Below, piece after piece: positions 50,532 to 58,881 of a stretch of DNA of 64,000 bases (position 1 is the stretch's first letter; every line of letters begins with the position of its first letter). A program made the translations under genes and the position numbers. A model generated the notes under the pieces. It was not told the origin of the DNA. It searched no databases and saw only the letters and a program-made list of their open reading frames with translations. Source of the DNA: RXIX01 sp003989075 (GTDB taxonomy: Bacteria > Pseudomonadota > Gammaproteobacteria > Competibacterales > Competibacteraceae); NCBI GenBank assembly GCA_029780415.1, contig JAKOYN010000081.1, positions 18,099 to 82,098 on the forward strand, in the 5' to 3' direction.

Positions 50532-53434
50532 GTCATCCCGCCTTTCAGCATTTGCGCAGCCATCCCGTTCCCGCTCTGCGGCTGGAATTTCAGGAATACC
50601 GCCATATCGCCACCGGCGCCCGGCATTTGCATCTGGCCGCCGACGACCCGCACAACGCCTTCATGGTGGCCTTCCTGACCGTGCCGCAGGATTCGACCGG
50701 GGTGGCGCATATTCTTGAACACACCTCGCTGTGTGGCAGCCGGCGCTATCCGGTGCGCGATCCGTTCTTCATGATGATCCGCCGCTCGCTGAACACCTTC
50801 ATGAATGCCTTCACCAGCAGCGACTGGACCGCCTACCCCTTCGCCAGCCAGAACCGCAAGGACTTTAACAACCTGCTCGACGTTTACCTGGACGCAACCT
50901 TTTTCCCGCTGCTCGACGCGCGCGACTTCGCCCAGGAAGGCCACCGTTTGGAATTCGCCAGCCCCGACGATCCCGGCTCCGAACTGGTGTTCAAGGGCGT
51001 GGTGTTCAATGAGATGAAGGGCGCGCTCAGTTCTCCGGTACAGCGCCTCGGCCAGGAACTGCAAAGCCGACTGTTCCCGACCACCACCTATCACTACAAC
51101 AGCGGCGGCGATCCGGCGGCAATTCCCGATCTCAGTCATGCGCAACTGTGCGCCTTTCACGCCCGCCACTATCACCCCTCGAATGCCCTGTTCCTGACCT
51201 ATGGCGACATTCCTGCCGCCGCGCATCAGGAGCGCTTCGAAGCGCAGGCACTCAATCAGTTTCAGGCGCTGCCGCTTGATCTGGCCATCCCCGCCGAACG
51301 CCGCTATGCCGCACCGATCAGCGACCAGATCCACTATGCCGTAGACGGCAGCGACGATCTCGATGGGCAAACCCATATCGTGCTCGGCTGGCTGCTGGGC
51401 CCGATCACCGATCCGCTGGCCACGCTGCGCGCCCGGCTGCTCAGCGATGTGCTGCTCGACAACAGCAGCTCGCCGCTGCGCCATGCCCTGGAAACCTCGG
51501 ACCTGGGCGTTGCGCCCTCGCCGCTGTGCGGTTTCGACACCGCCACCCGTGAAGCCACCTTTGTCTGCGGTCTGGAAGGCTCCGATCCTGAACATGCCGA
51601 GGCGCTTGAACAGCAGGTGTTCGCGGTGCTGGAGCAGGTCGCCCGTGACGGCGTGCCACAGGAGGCAGTGGATGCAGCCCTGCATCAACTGGAACTGAGC
51701 GAGCGCGAAATCACCGGCGACGGTTTCCCCTATGGGCTGCGCCTGCTCATGGAAGCGCTGACCCCGGCAATCCACGGCGGCGATCCGCTGGCGGCGCTGG
51801 ACAGCGATCCACTGCTGGAACAGTTGCGCACCGAAAGCCGCGCCGCCGATTTCATTCCGCGGCTGGTGCGCGAACTGCTGCTCGATAATCCGCATCGGGT
51901 ACGCCTGAGCATGGCGCCCGATCCCGCTCTGAGCACCCAGCAGGCGGCAGCGGAACGGGCACGGCTCGCGGCCCTCAAGGCCACACTCAGCGCCGCCGAT
52001 CAGGCGCGTATTGTGGAACAGGCGCGCGCGCTGGCCGAACGCCAGCAGCGCCAGGACGATCCCGAACTGTTGCCCAAGGTCGGTCTGGAGGACGTGCCAG
52101 CGGAACTGAAAATCGCTGAGGGCGTGACCCGGCCGCTGGGCCCGGTTCCGGCCACCTGGTATGCCCAGGGCACCAACGGCATGGTCTACCTGCAGGCGAT
52201 TCTCGACCTGCCGGCGCTGGACGCCGATGAACTCGACCTGCTGCCGCTGCTGTGCGCCTGCCTGAGCGAGGTCGGCAGCGCTGGGCGCGATTATCGCGCC
52301 ACCCAGGCACGGCAGGCAGCGGTGACCGGCGGACTGAGCGCCCGCGCCAACGTGCGTGGCGGCGTCGATGACGTTCGCCAGGTCAAGGGCGTGCTGGTGG
52401 TTGCCGGCAAGGCACTGGCCCGCAATCAGGCGGCCCTGGCAGAACTGCTCTGGCAGACCCTGAGCGAACCGCGCTTTGACGAATTGCCGCGCCTGCGCGA
52501 ACTGGTCGCGCAACTGCGCGCCCAGCGCGAGGAAGGCATTACCGATCACGGTCATCTGCTGGCACTGGCCGCTGCGACCGCCGGCCTCAGCCCGGTGGCC
52601 GCACTTAATCAGCGCTGGGAGGGCCTGGAGGGCCTGCAGCGGCTCAAGGCGCTGGATGACACCCTGGACGATGCCGGCGCGCTGGCCGCCTTCGCCGGGC
52701 GACTAGCGCAGTTGCACGCGCGGCTGCGCACAGCGCCCCGGCAACTGCTGGTGGTCAGCGAGGCCGAGCGGCAGGCCGAGATCGCCAACGCGCTGCGCAG
52801 CCACTGGCAGGATGGCCCAGTGACTGCGGTAGCGCCGTTCCTGCTCGATGGTCCGCCCGCGCCGCCCATGCACCAGGGCTTCAGCGTCAACACCCAGGTC
52901 AACTTCTGCGCCAAGGCCTATGCCACCGTCGCCCCCAACCATCCCGACGCGCCGGCCCTGCAGGTGCTCGGCGACTTCCTGCGCAATGGCTATCTGCACC
53001 GGGCCATCCGCGAACAGGGCGGTGCCTATGGTGGCGGTGCCGGCTATCACCCGGACAGCGGCGCGTTCCGCTTCTATTCCTACCGCGATCCGCGCCTGGA
53101 CCAGACCCTGGCCGACTTCGACCGGGCGCTGGACTGGCTGCAGCAGCATGAGCACCCGGCGCACACCCTGGAAGAAGCGATCCTGGGCGTGGTCGCCGCC
53201 ATCGACAAACCCGGCTCACCGGCCGGCGAAGCGATCAGTGCCTTTTTCGGCAGCCTGTTCGGCCGCAGCCCGGAACAGCGCCGCGCCTATCGGCAGCGCA
53301 TTCTGGCGGTGACGCTGGCCGATCTGCAGCGGGTCGCCGCGACCTATCTGCACCCGGAGCGGGCCTGCTGCGCGGTGCTGAGCAATGCGCGCACTCTCGG
53401 CGAACGGGATGGATGGAGCGTCACCAGTATTTAA
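50528..53434 (+). CDS. M16C peptidase, PreP/presequence-protease-like
   Basis: A 968-residue inverted-motif zinc peptidase. HILEH at residues 61-65 (VAHILEHTSLCGSRRYPVRDPF) is the HxxEH site, and the downstream Glu lies in VVFNEMKGALSSP. FMNAFTSSDWTAYPFASQN is typical of the pitrilysin C subfamily, which degrades short unstructured peptides inside a closing chamber. The second, inactive half begins near residue 540, and the C-terminal REQGGAYGGGAGYHPDSGAFRFYSYRDPR carries the substrate-binding Arg-Tyr. No signal peptide is seen, so it is cytoplasmic. It overlaps the preceding small membrane protein by four bases. Confidence 0.93.
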   Translation: MSHPAFQHLRSHPVPALRLEFQEYRHIATGARHLHLAADDPHNAFMVAFLTVPQDSTGVAHILEHTSLCGSRRYPVRDPFFMMIRRSLNTFMNAFTSSDWTAYPFASQNRKDFNNLLDVYLDATFFPLLDARDFAQEGHRLEFASPDDPGSELVFKGVVFNEMKGALSSPVQRLGQELQSRLFPTTTYHYNSGGDPAAIPDLSHAQLCAFHARHYHPSNALFLTYGDIPAAAHQERFEAQALNQFQALPLDLAIPAERRYAAPISDQIHYAVDGSDDLDGQTHIVLGWLLGPITDPLATLRARLLSDVLLDNSSSPLRHALETSDLGVAPSPLCGFDTATREATFVCGLEGSDPEHAEALEQQVFAVLEQVARDGVPQEAVDAALHQLELSEREITGDGFPYGLRLLMEALTPAIHGGDPLAALDSDPLLEQLRTESRAADFIPRLVRELLLDNPHRVRLSMAPDPALSTQQAAAERARLAALKATLSAADQARIVEQARALAERQQRQDDPELLPKVGLEDVPAELKIAEGVTRPLGPVPATWYAQGTNGMVYLQAILDLPALDADELDLLPLLCACLSEVGSAGRDYRATQARQAAVTGGLSARANVRGGVDDVRQVKGVLVVAGKALARNQAALAELLWQTLSEPRFDELPRLRELVAQLRAQREEGITDHGHLLALAAATAGLSPVAALNQRWEGLEGLQRLKALDDTLDDAGALAAFAGRLAQLHARLRTAPRQLLVVSEAERQAEIANALRSHWQDGPVTAVAPFLLDGPPAPPMHQGFSVNTQVNFCAKAYATVAPNHPDAPALQVLGDFLRNGYLHRAIREQGGAYGGGAGYHPDSGAFRFYSYRDPRLDQTLADFDRALDWLQQHEHPAHTLEEAILGVVAAIDKPGSPAGEAISAFFGSLFGRSPEQRRAYRQRILAVTLADLQRVAATYLHPERACCAVLSNARTLGERDGWSVTSI

Positions 53435-53461
53435 GTCTGTCAGCCTGGCGGAGCGATATTC

Positions 53462-54229
53462 ATGGAAATCTTCGTCTACCACACACCCGATCAGGTCCCG
53501 GACCTGAGCGGCAAGGCGCGCAAGGGCGGTCTGACCCTCGATATGCCAGCCTGCGCCATCGTCATCGACGTGCTGCGCGCCACCACCACCATGGCCACCG
53601 CGCTGGAATCGGGTGCGGATGGCATCCAGGTCTTCGACGACATCGATGCCCTGTTCCGCGCCAGCGCGCGCTGGCCGGCGGAACGGCGGCTGCTGGCCGG
53701 CGAACGTGGCGGTGAACAGATCGAGGGCTTCGATCTGGGCAACTCGCCGGCGGAATGCACCCCGGCACGGGTTGCCGGCAAACGCCTGTTCATGAGCACC
53801 ACCAACGGTACCCGCGCTCTGGAACGGGTGCAGCGCGTGCCGATCCTGCTCACCGCCGCACTGACCAACCGCGCCGCTGTGGTGCGTTACCTGCTCCAGG
53901 AACAGCCACACACGGTATGGATCGTTGCTGCCGGCTGGCGTGGGGGCTTCTCGCTGGAGGACACGATTTGTGCCGGGGCGATTGCCCATGCCCTGAGTGT
54001 CGAACGCGACAGCGACTGCGCTGGCGACGATGAGGCGATTGCCGCCATGGCGCTGTTTGAGCAGTGGCAAAGCCGGCTGCCGCAACTGCTGCGCTACGCC
54101 CACCACGGGCGTGGTCTGGCGGCACTGGGCTGTGATGCCGATCTTGACTACTGCGCGCGTCTCGACAGCGTCAAGGTCGTGCCGCTGCAGGTCGAGCCGG
54201 GTCTGCTGCAGGCCGCGCCATTGGATTGA
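53462..54229 (+). CDS. comB: 2-phosphosulfolactate phosphatase family protein (ComB-like)
   Basis: A 255-residue Mg-dependent phosphatase-fold protein. The family pattern is visible: an early VIDVLRATTTMATALESGA, then LAGERGGEQIEGFDLGNSP, the STTNGTRAL signature, AGWRGGFSLEDTICAGAI, and GDDEAIAA. In methanogens ComB dephosphorylates 2-phosphosulfolactate for coenzyme M; many bacteria carry homologues whose substrate is unproven. No sulfolactate synthase (ComA) or coenzyme M genes are nearby, so the true substrate here is unknown. GGAG lies about nine bases before the ATG. It follows the M16 protease by 27 bases. Confidence 0.88.
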   Translation: MEIFVYHTPDQVPDLSGKARKGGLTLDMPACAIVIDVLRATTTMATALESGADGIQVFDDIDALFRASARWPAERRLLAGERGGEQIEGFDLGNSPAECTPARVAGKRLFMSTTNGTRALERVQRVPILLTAALTNRAAVVRYLLQEQPHTVWIVAAGWRGGFSLEDTICAGAIAHALSVERDSDCAGDDEAIAAMALFEQWQSRLPQLLRYAHHGRGLAALGCDADLDYCARLDSVKVVPLQVEPGLLQAAPLD

Positions 54230-54307
54230 ACAGCGGCTGGCGTGATGCTTGCTTTTGGCAAGCCGACCCTTCCTGATTCTGTTTCCATTGCCCTTGGGAG
54301 ATCATCC

Positions 54308-54889
54308 ATGCGCATGCTGCCTGCCACCCGCCAAACCCTGTTCCTGATCCTGCTGCTCGGTCTGAGCGGCGCCGCTCATGCTCATCCGCAGGAGTGGGCA
54401 CATCTGGATTTCGCCAGCGGTCTCGGTCATCCCTTAAGCGGCCTTGATCACCTGCTGGCCATGTTCGCGGTCGGGCTGTGGGCGGCGCAACAGGGCGGCG
54501 CGGCGCTGTGGCGCGTGCCGCTGAGTTTTGTCCTGCTGATGGCAGTCGGTGGCGTGCTGGCCTGGATGGGCGTGCCGCTGCCGATGATGGAGCCGGGCAT
54601 CGCCGCCTCGGTGCTGGTGCTGGGCCTGCTGGTGGCGCTGGCGGCGCGGCTGCCGCTGCCCGCGAGTCTGCTGCTGGTAGGGGGATTCGCCCTGTGCCAT
54701 GGCTACGCCCATGGGGCGGAAATGGCTAGTGACATCAGCCTGCTGCGCTATGGCCTGGGCGTGCTGCTGGCGACTGCGGCCCTGCATGCGGCCGGCATCG
54801 GCTGTGCCCGCGTGTTGCGGCAGAGCCTGGCGCTGCGCTTGGGCGGGGCCGCGATCGCCGCCAGCGGTTTTCTGCTGCTCACCGCCTGA
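54308..54889 (+). CDS. HupE/UreJ family nickel or cobalt permease
   Basis: A 193-residue inner-membrane protein with a cleavable-looking signal (MRMLPATRQTLFLILLLGLSGAAHA) and about six further hydrophobic segments. The metal-site histidines lie in GLGHPLSGLDHLLAMFAVG and in LCHGYAHGAEMA, the two HupE/UreJ hallmarks; these proteins import nickel or cobalt. No urease or hydrogenase genes are in the window. Cobalt uptake for the cobalamin needed by EutBC is possible but speculative. GGGAG precedes the chosen ATG by eight bases. A small hairpin at 54247-54263 separates it from comB. Confidence 0.9.
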   Translation: MRMLPATRQTLFLILLLGLSGAAHAHPQEWAHLDFASGLGHPLSGLDHLLAMFAVGLWAAQQGGAALWRVPLSFVLLMAVGGVLAWMGVPLPMMEPGIAASVLVLGLLVALAARLPLPASLLLVGGFALCHGYAHGAEMASDISLLRYGLGVLLATAALHAAGIGCARVLRQSLALRLGGAAIAASGFLLLTA

Positions 54890-54916
54890 TTCACGGCCGC
54901 TGTAGAAAACGCACAA

Positions 54917-54941
54917 GGGCGATCAACCCAACCGGTCGCCC
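54917..54941 (-). terminator. possible terminator between hupE-like gene and pyruvate kinase
   Basis: GGGCGATC, a nine-base loop, GGTCGCCC (one G-T pair). On the minus strand it is followed by TTGTGCGTTTTC, a weak T-rich tract, so it most likely ends the pyruvate kinase transcript. It may also slow plus-strand transcription. Confidence 0.45.
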
Positions 54942-54972
54942 CTGCGCAGCGGAAGGCGCTCCCGGCGGACCC

Positions 54973-56445
54973 TCAATCCGGCCGTGCCATTTTCACCACC
55001 TTGATCATATTGGTGCCGCCGGACACACCGACCGGCACCCCGGCACTGAACACCACGATTTCCCCCTCGCGCGCCATGCCCTTATTGAGCAGGAACTCGG
55101 TCGCCGAACTAAGCAGGTCATCCACCGAATAGGTCGCGCCCAGTTGCAGCGGCTCCACGCCCCAGACCAGCGCCAGCTTGCGCAGGGTAGATGGCTTGGG
55201 GCTGAAAGCGATCAGCGGCATCAGCGGCCGGAACTTGGCCAGACCCAGTACGCTCGCCCCGCTGTTGGTGAAACTGACCAGATAACGGGCACACACCTTA
55301 TCGGCCAGATCCATAGTGGTGAAGTGCACGGCATCCTCAATGCGCAGACAGGCATGGGCCCGTAATTCCTGCTGACTCATGACGTTGCCGCGCACCACGT
55401 TGCGGAATACCTCGCTGGTTTCCACGGTCAGGGCGATATTCTTCATCATCCGCACCGCCTCGATCGGATATTGGCCGGCGGCGGTCTCGGCGGACAGCAT
55501 CACCGCGTCGCTGCCGTCGAGAATGGCATTGGCGACATCGTTGGCCTCGGCGCGGGTCGGCCGCGGGTTGTTGATCATCGACTCCAGCATCTGCGTGGCG
55601 GTGATCACCGGCTTACCCGCGTTATTGCACTTCTGGATCAGGGTTTTTTGCATGATCGGCACATCCTGCGGCGAGGTCTCCACGCCCAGGTCGCCGCGCG
55701 CCACCATGATCGCATCGGCCACGGCAATGATGGCGTCGATGTCGCGGAAGGCTTCGGGTTTCTCAATCTTGGCGATGATCGGAATCTTGCGGCCATGCGT
55801 AGTCAGCATGATGTCGATCAGTTCCTTGACATCGCCGGCCTCACGCACAAAAGACAGCGCCACATAATCCAGGCCGTGATCATAGGCAAACTGCAAATCG
55901 CGCCGGTCCTTGTCGGTGATCGCGGAAATCTTCAGCTTGATATTGGGCAGATTGACGCCCTTGCGCGGCTTGAGGCGACCGCCGTTGATCACCCGGGTCG
56001 CAATCTCGTGACCCTCAATGCGCTCCACAGTCAGCTCGAACAGGCCATCATCGATGAGAATCCGGTCACCGGCCTTGACCTCCTCGTGCAGGCTGCGATG
56101 GTCAATCGCCACCTTCTTCACCCCATCGTGAACCCCGCCGATCAGTTCATCGGTGCTCAGCACCAGGGTTTCGCCGGCCACCACTTCCAAGGCATCGCCT
56201 TCGAGCTGGCCAAGACGGATCTTCGGTCCCTGCAGATCCTGAAAAATGGCGACATGCCGATTCAAGCGCTCGGCGGCCTCACGCACCAGCCGCACCGACT
56301 GCGCGTGGTCATCGAAGCTGCCGTGAGAAAAATTGAGCCGGATCACGTCCGCGCCTTCCCGCAGCAGGCGCTCGATAATCTCAGCGCTGCGGGAATTAGG
56401 TCCCAGGGTCGCTACGATCTTGGTGAATTTCATCGGTTTTGCCAT
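54973..56445 (-). CDS. pyk: pyruvate kinase
   Basis: A 490-residue glycolytic enzyme converting phosphoenolpyruvate and ADP to pyruvate and ATP. The order of blocks is normal: KIVATLGPNSRSAEII, VIRLNFSHGSFDDH, the QDLQGPKIRLG block, then IIAKIEKPEAFRDIDAII with the active Lys and Glu, DAIMVARGDLGVE, ATQMLESMINNPRPTRAE, and the C-terminal allosteric domain ending in GVSGGTNMIKVVKM. It resembles the PykA form. GGGAG lies six bases before the ATG at 56445; an earlier in-frame start lacks one. It diverges from the GH57 gene across a 187-base AT-rich gap. Confidence 0.97.
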   Translation of the reverse strand: MAKPMKFTKIVATLGPNSRSAEIIERLLREGADVIRLNFSHGSFDDHAQSVRLVREAAERLNRHVAIFQDLQGPKIRLGQLEGDALEVVAGETLVLSTDELIGGVHDGVKKVAIDHRSLHEEVKAGDRILIDDGLFELTVERIEGHEIATRVINGGRLKPRKGVNLPNIKLKISAITDKDRRDLQFAYDHGLDYVALSFVREAGDVKELIDIMLTTHGRKIPIIAKIEKPEAFRDIDAIIAVADAIMVARGDLGVETSPQDVPIMQKTLIQKCNNAGKPVITATQMLESMINNPRPTRAEANDVANAILDGSDAVMLSAETAAGQYPIEAVRMMKNIALTVETSEVFRNVVRGNVMSQQELRAHACLRIEDAVHFTTMDLADKVCARYLVSFTNSGASVLGLAKFRPLMPLIAFSPKPSTLRKLALVWGVEPLQLGATYSVDDLLSSATEFLLNKGMAREGEIVVFSAGVPVGVSGGTNMIKVVKMARPD

Positions 56446-56632
56446 ACTTGCTCCCACTCCTGGCCGAATTCGCTCAAAAACCAAACCAATCAAACGGTTA
56501 TTTTTATTTTTTCAAGCGCGAGTGTAACGGTTCACACCGCAGATGACCATTTTCCAGTCGCCAGACGGCAATCGACGCCAGCCGGTTTAAAATAGCGCCC
56601 GCATCGACCCGAACCCACCGCGAGGTTTTGCA
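56446..56632. promoter_or_regulatory. divergent promoter region, pyruvate kinase and GH57
   Basis: The 187-base gap has a distinct AT-rich core at about 56488-56520. Facing pyk, TTACAC and TAAAAA are spaced by about 15 bases beside A-tracts, a weak promoter candidate. Facing the GH57 gene, TAAAAT at 56588-56593 lies 40 bases before the ATG, but no good -35 accompanies it. Confidence 0.35.
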
Positions 56633-58762
56633 ATGGCTGACGTTTTTACCCGCATCCTCGGTATTGAACTGCCCGACACGCTTCGCTGCGACGACTCCGG
56701 CAAGAATCCCACCTTCAGCATCGGTTTCCGCAGCGACGGACCGATCCCCTTCCCGCAGCTGATCCTGCACACCAGCAGCGGCACGCAGTTGCTCAAGGGC
56801 GACGCGCTGAGCTTTGAAATCCACGGCAGCGACTACCTGTACCGTGCCAGCGTCCCGGCCGGGCTGCTGTGGCCGGGCGAGATCACCGTGCAGGCGGAAG
56901 GCTGCCGCAAGGCCGATATCCGTCAGGCCGGCGGCGAGGACTGGATCAAGGCCTTTGAGCGGCTGCGCATCCTGCCCGGCGCCCAGGCCCAGCCGGTGAT
57001 CCAGTTGGCAAATGGTCCGGGTGGGACGCCGGTCAAGCTGTACTTCGGCATCCACAAGCACATGCACCAGCCCTACTACAACACCACCGATCGCCAGTAC
57101 TGGGATGGTGAGAAGGACAGCATCTTTGGTGCCCGGGGCGGCCCCTACACCCACTTCATCCCCACTGCCGCACGCCAGTACATCAGCGGCAATCTGCCGC
57201 ACGCGGGCCTGTCGACCAGCTGGAGCGGCTCGCTAATCGAACAGCTCGACCGCTGCGCCGCCGCAGGTCTGTGCGGTGGCCGCTTCGCCGGCTGGAATCA
57301 GGAACTGCGCGCCATCGCCCAGGAAAAAACCGCGCTGGGTCACCCACGGGTTGATTTCAGCGCCTTTGGCTTTTTCCATCCGCTAATGCCGCTGATCCCC
57401 GAGCGCGATATCGTCCGCCAGATCGAGTGGCATCGCGGCATCATCCGCGCCGCCTTTGGCGTCGAAGCATCCCGGGTGCTGTTTCCGCCCGAAACCGCCT
57501 TTCATGTGCGCATGATTCCAGCCCTGAACCGCGCTGGGGTGCGTGCGGTGATCTATGACTCAATCCACCGCTTCCGCGCCTGCCAGGATTATCCCTACGC
57601 CGGCATCAACGAAGGCATGCTGCCGCCCAACCGCGCCGAGCAGGTCAATCCAGCAGTCGATGACTGGCTGCAACTGCGCAACATCTGGGCCGGGTCGCCG
57701 ATTTCGCCGCGCCTGCTGCGCCCGGAATATGTGCAGTACGAAGACCCCGAGGGCCAGTTGCACCGGATCATCGCCGTGCCCGCCGAGCGCTATATCGGCA
57801 ACGAAGATGCCCGGGGGGGGTTCGGCGCGCTGCAATATCCGGACGTGCTCGGCCAGGTTTACAACCGCATCGTCGACACCGGCAACTTCGATCCCCAGCA
57901 TCCGCCGTTCTTCCTGCTGCATTCCGATGGCGACAACCACGGCGGCGGCGCCGACAGCTACTACAACCACAACACCGGGCAACTGGTGCAGTGGCTGCAG
58001 GGCGATCCGCGCTTCGAGCTGACCACGGTGAATGACTATCTCGACCGCTTCCCGCCCGATCCGGCGCGCGCGGCACACATCGAACCCGGCTCCTGGAGCG
58101 GCGCCGACAATGGCGATCCGCAGTTCATGAAGTGGTTCAGTCGCTACGATCAGCCCTACTCGCCCGATCTCAACTCCTGGGCGGTGCTGACCGCGTTCCA
58201 GAACGTGGTACATGCGCTGGAGGACGCCTATCCCGGCAAGCCCTGGCTGGATGATGCCATCCGCCTGCTGCTGACCGCCGAGACCAGTTGCTACTGGTAC
58301 TGGACCGGGCAGACGGTGTGGGATCAACAGGTGACGAATGCCGCCAATCAGGGCTACAGCCAGTTGCGCAACGAGGTCGATACCCTGCTGGCCGCTGGTC
58401 GCGATCGCAGCGGTCCGACCATCTTCGCGCCCTGGGTGACGCCGGAGAATCCGGGCGGCAAGCGCTGGGGTCAGGGTTGTCTGCTTGACGCGCCGCGCGA
58501 GGGCACGGTGCATACCTTCGTCTACGATATCGCCGGACTGCAGCGGGTGCTGCTGGTACTGCGCGACAGCCGGGGGGATGAAGTCCGCATCGTCATGCGC
58601 GATCACGGCCCGTATCCCAGCCAGACCGGCGCACTGCTCAGCGCTCATTACCTGACTGCCGCACTGCCGGTCGGCGCGGGCGATCTGCGCTATTACATCG
58701 AAGCCGAGGACGGCAAGGGCAACATCGCGCGCAGCGCCCTGGAACGGATTTACATGGCCTAG
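56633..58762 (+). CDS. glycoside hydrolase family 57 protein
   Basis: A 709-residue enzyme of the GH57 alpha-glucan family (amylases, amylopullulanases, 4-alpha-glucanotransferases, branching enzymes). About 120 residues of beta-rich N-terminal sequence precede the catalytic barrel. Region 1 is HKHMHQPYYN at residues 141-150 (the HxHQP-type box). The candidate nucleophile Glu is in LFPPETAFHVRM, and a candidate acid Asp lies in LLHSDGDNHGGGADSYY. The C-terminal 100 residues form another beta domain (VRIVMRDHGPYPSQTGA). It has no signal peptide, so it should act on internal glucan such as glycogen. GAGG precedes the ATG. Divergence from pyk fits carbon-storage metabolism, but activity cannot be assigned. 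Confidence 0.85.
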   Translation: MADVFTRILGIELPDTLRCDDSGKNPTFSIGFRSDGPIPFPQLILHTSSGTQLLKGDALSFEIHGSDYLYRASVPAGLLWPGEITVQAEGCRKADIRQAGGEDWIKAFERLRILPGAQAQPVIQLANGPGGTPVKLYFGIHKHMHQPYYNTTDRQYWDGEKDSIFGARGGPYTHFIPTAARQYISGNLPHAGLSTSWSGSLIEQLDRCAAAGLCGGRFAGWNQELRAIAQEKTALGHPRVDFSAFGFFHPLMPLIPERDIVRQIEWHRGIIRAAFGVEASRVLFPPETAFHVRMIPALNRAGVRAVIYDSIHRFRACQDYPYAGINEGMLPPNRAEQVNPAVDDWLQLRNIWAGSPISPRLLRPEYVQYEDPEGQLHRIIAVPAERYIGNEDARGGFGALQYPDVLGQVYNRIVDTGNFDPQHPPFFLLHSDGDNHGGGADSYYNHNTGQLVQWLQGDPRFELTTVNDYLDRFPPDPARAAHIEPGSWSGADNGDPQFMKWFSRYDQPYSPDLNSWAVLTAFQNVVHALEDAYPGKPWLDDAIRLLLTAETSCYWYWTGQTVWDQQVTNAANQGYSQLRNEVDTLLAAGRDRSGPTIFAPWVTPENPGGKRWGQGCLLDAPREGTVHTFVYDIAGLQRVLLVLRDSRGDEVRIVMRDHGPYPSQTGALLSAHYLTAALPVGAGDLRYYIEAEDGKGNIARSALERIYMA

Positions 58763-58881
58763 CGGTCTTCCCTCTCACCCAGCAGCAGGGGACGCGGGGC
58801 GCGTACCCTGCGCGCTTGTGTGAGCGCCAAAGCCCACTTGTGCTGAGCGCAGCCGAAGTAGCCGAATCCAGTGCGCCCTGC
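58763..58881. other. 119-base convergent gap after the GH57 gene
   Basis: The gap holds an imperfect direct repeat, CTTGTGTGAGCGCC and CTTGTGCTGAGCGCAGCC at about 58815-58852, which looks like a worn intergenic repeat. A bulged hairpin (GTGCGCCCTG, CT, CAGGGCAC, 58871-58890) covers the stop of the next gene. No T-run or open frame was seen. Confidence 0.35.

Noticed and set aside
49331..52555. A 1074-codon open frame on the minus strand across rfbB and the M16 protease gene
   Set aside because: It is antisense to two clearly conserved genes, has a repetitive composition rich in Gln, Gly and Ala typical of GC-rich shadow frames, and no recognisable domains.
54247..54263. Hairpin GCTTGC-TTTTG-GCAAGC after comB
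   Set aside because: Short stem with no real T-tract following; too weak to call a terminator.
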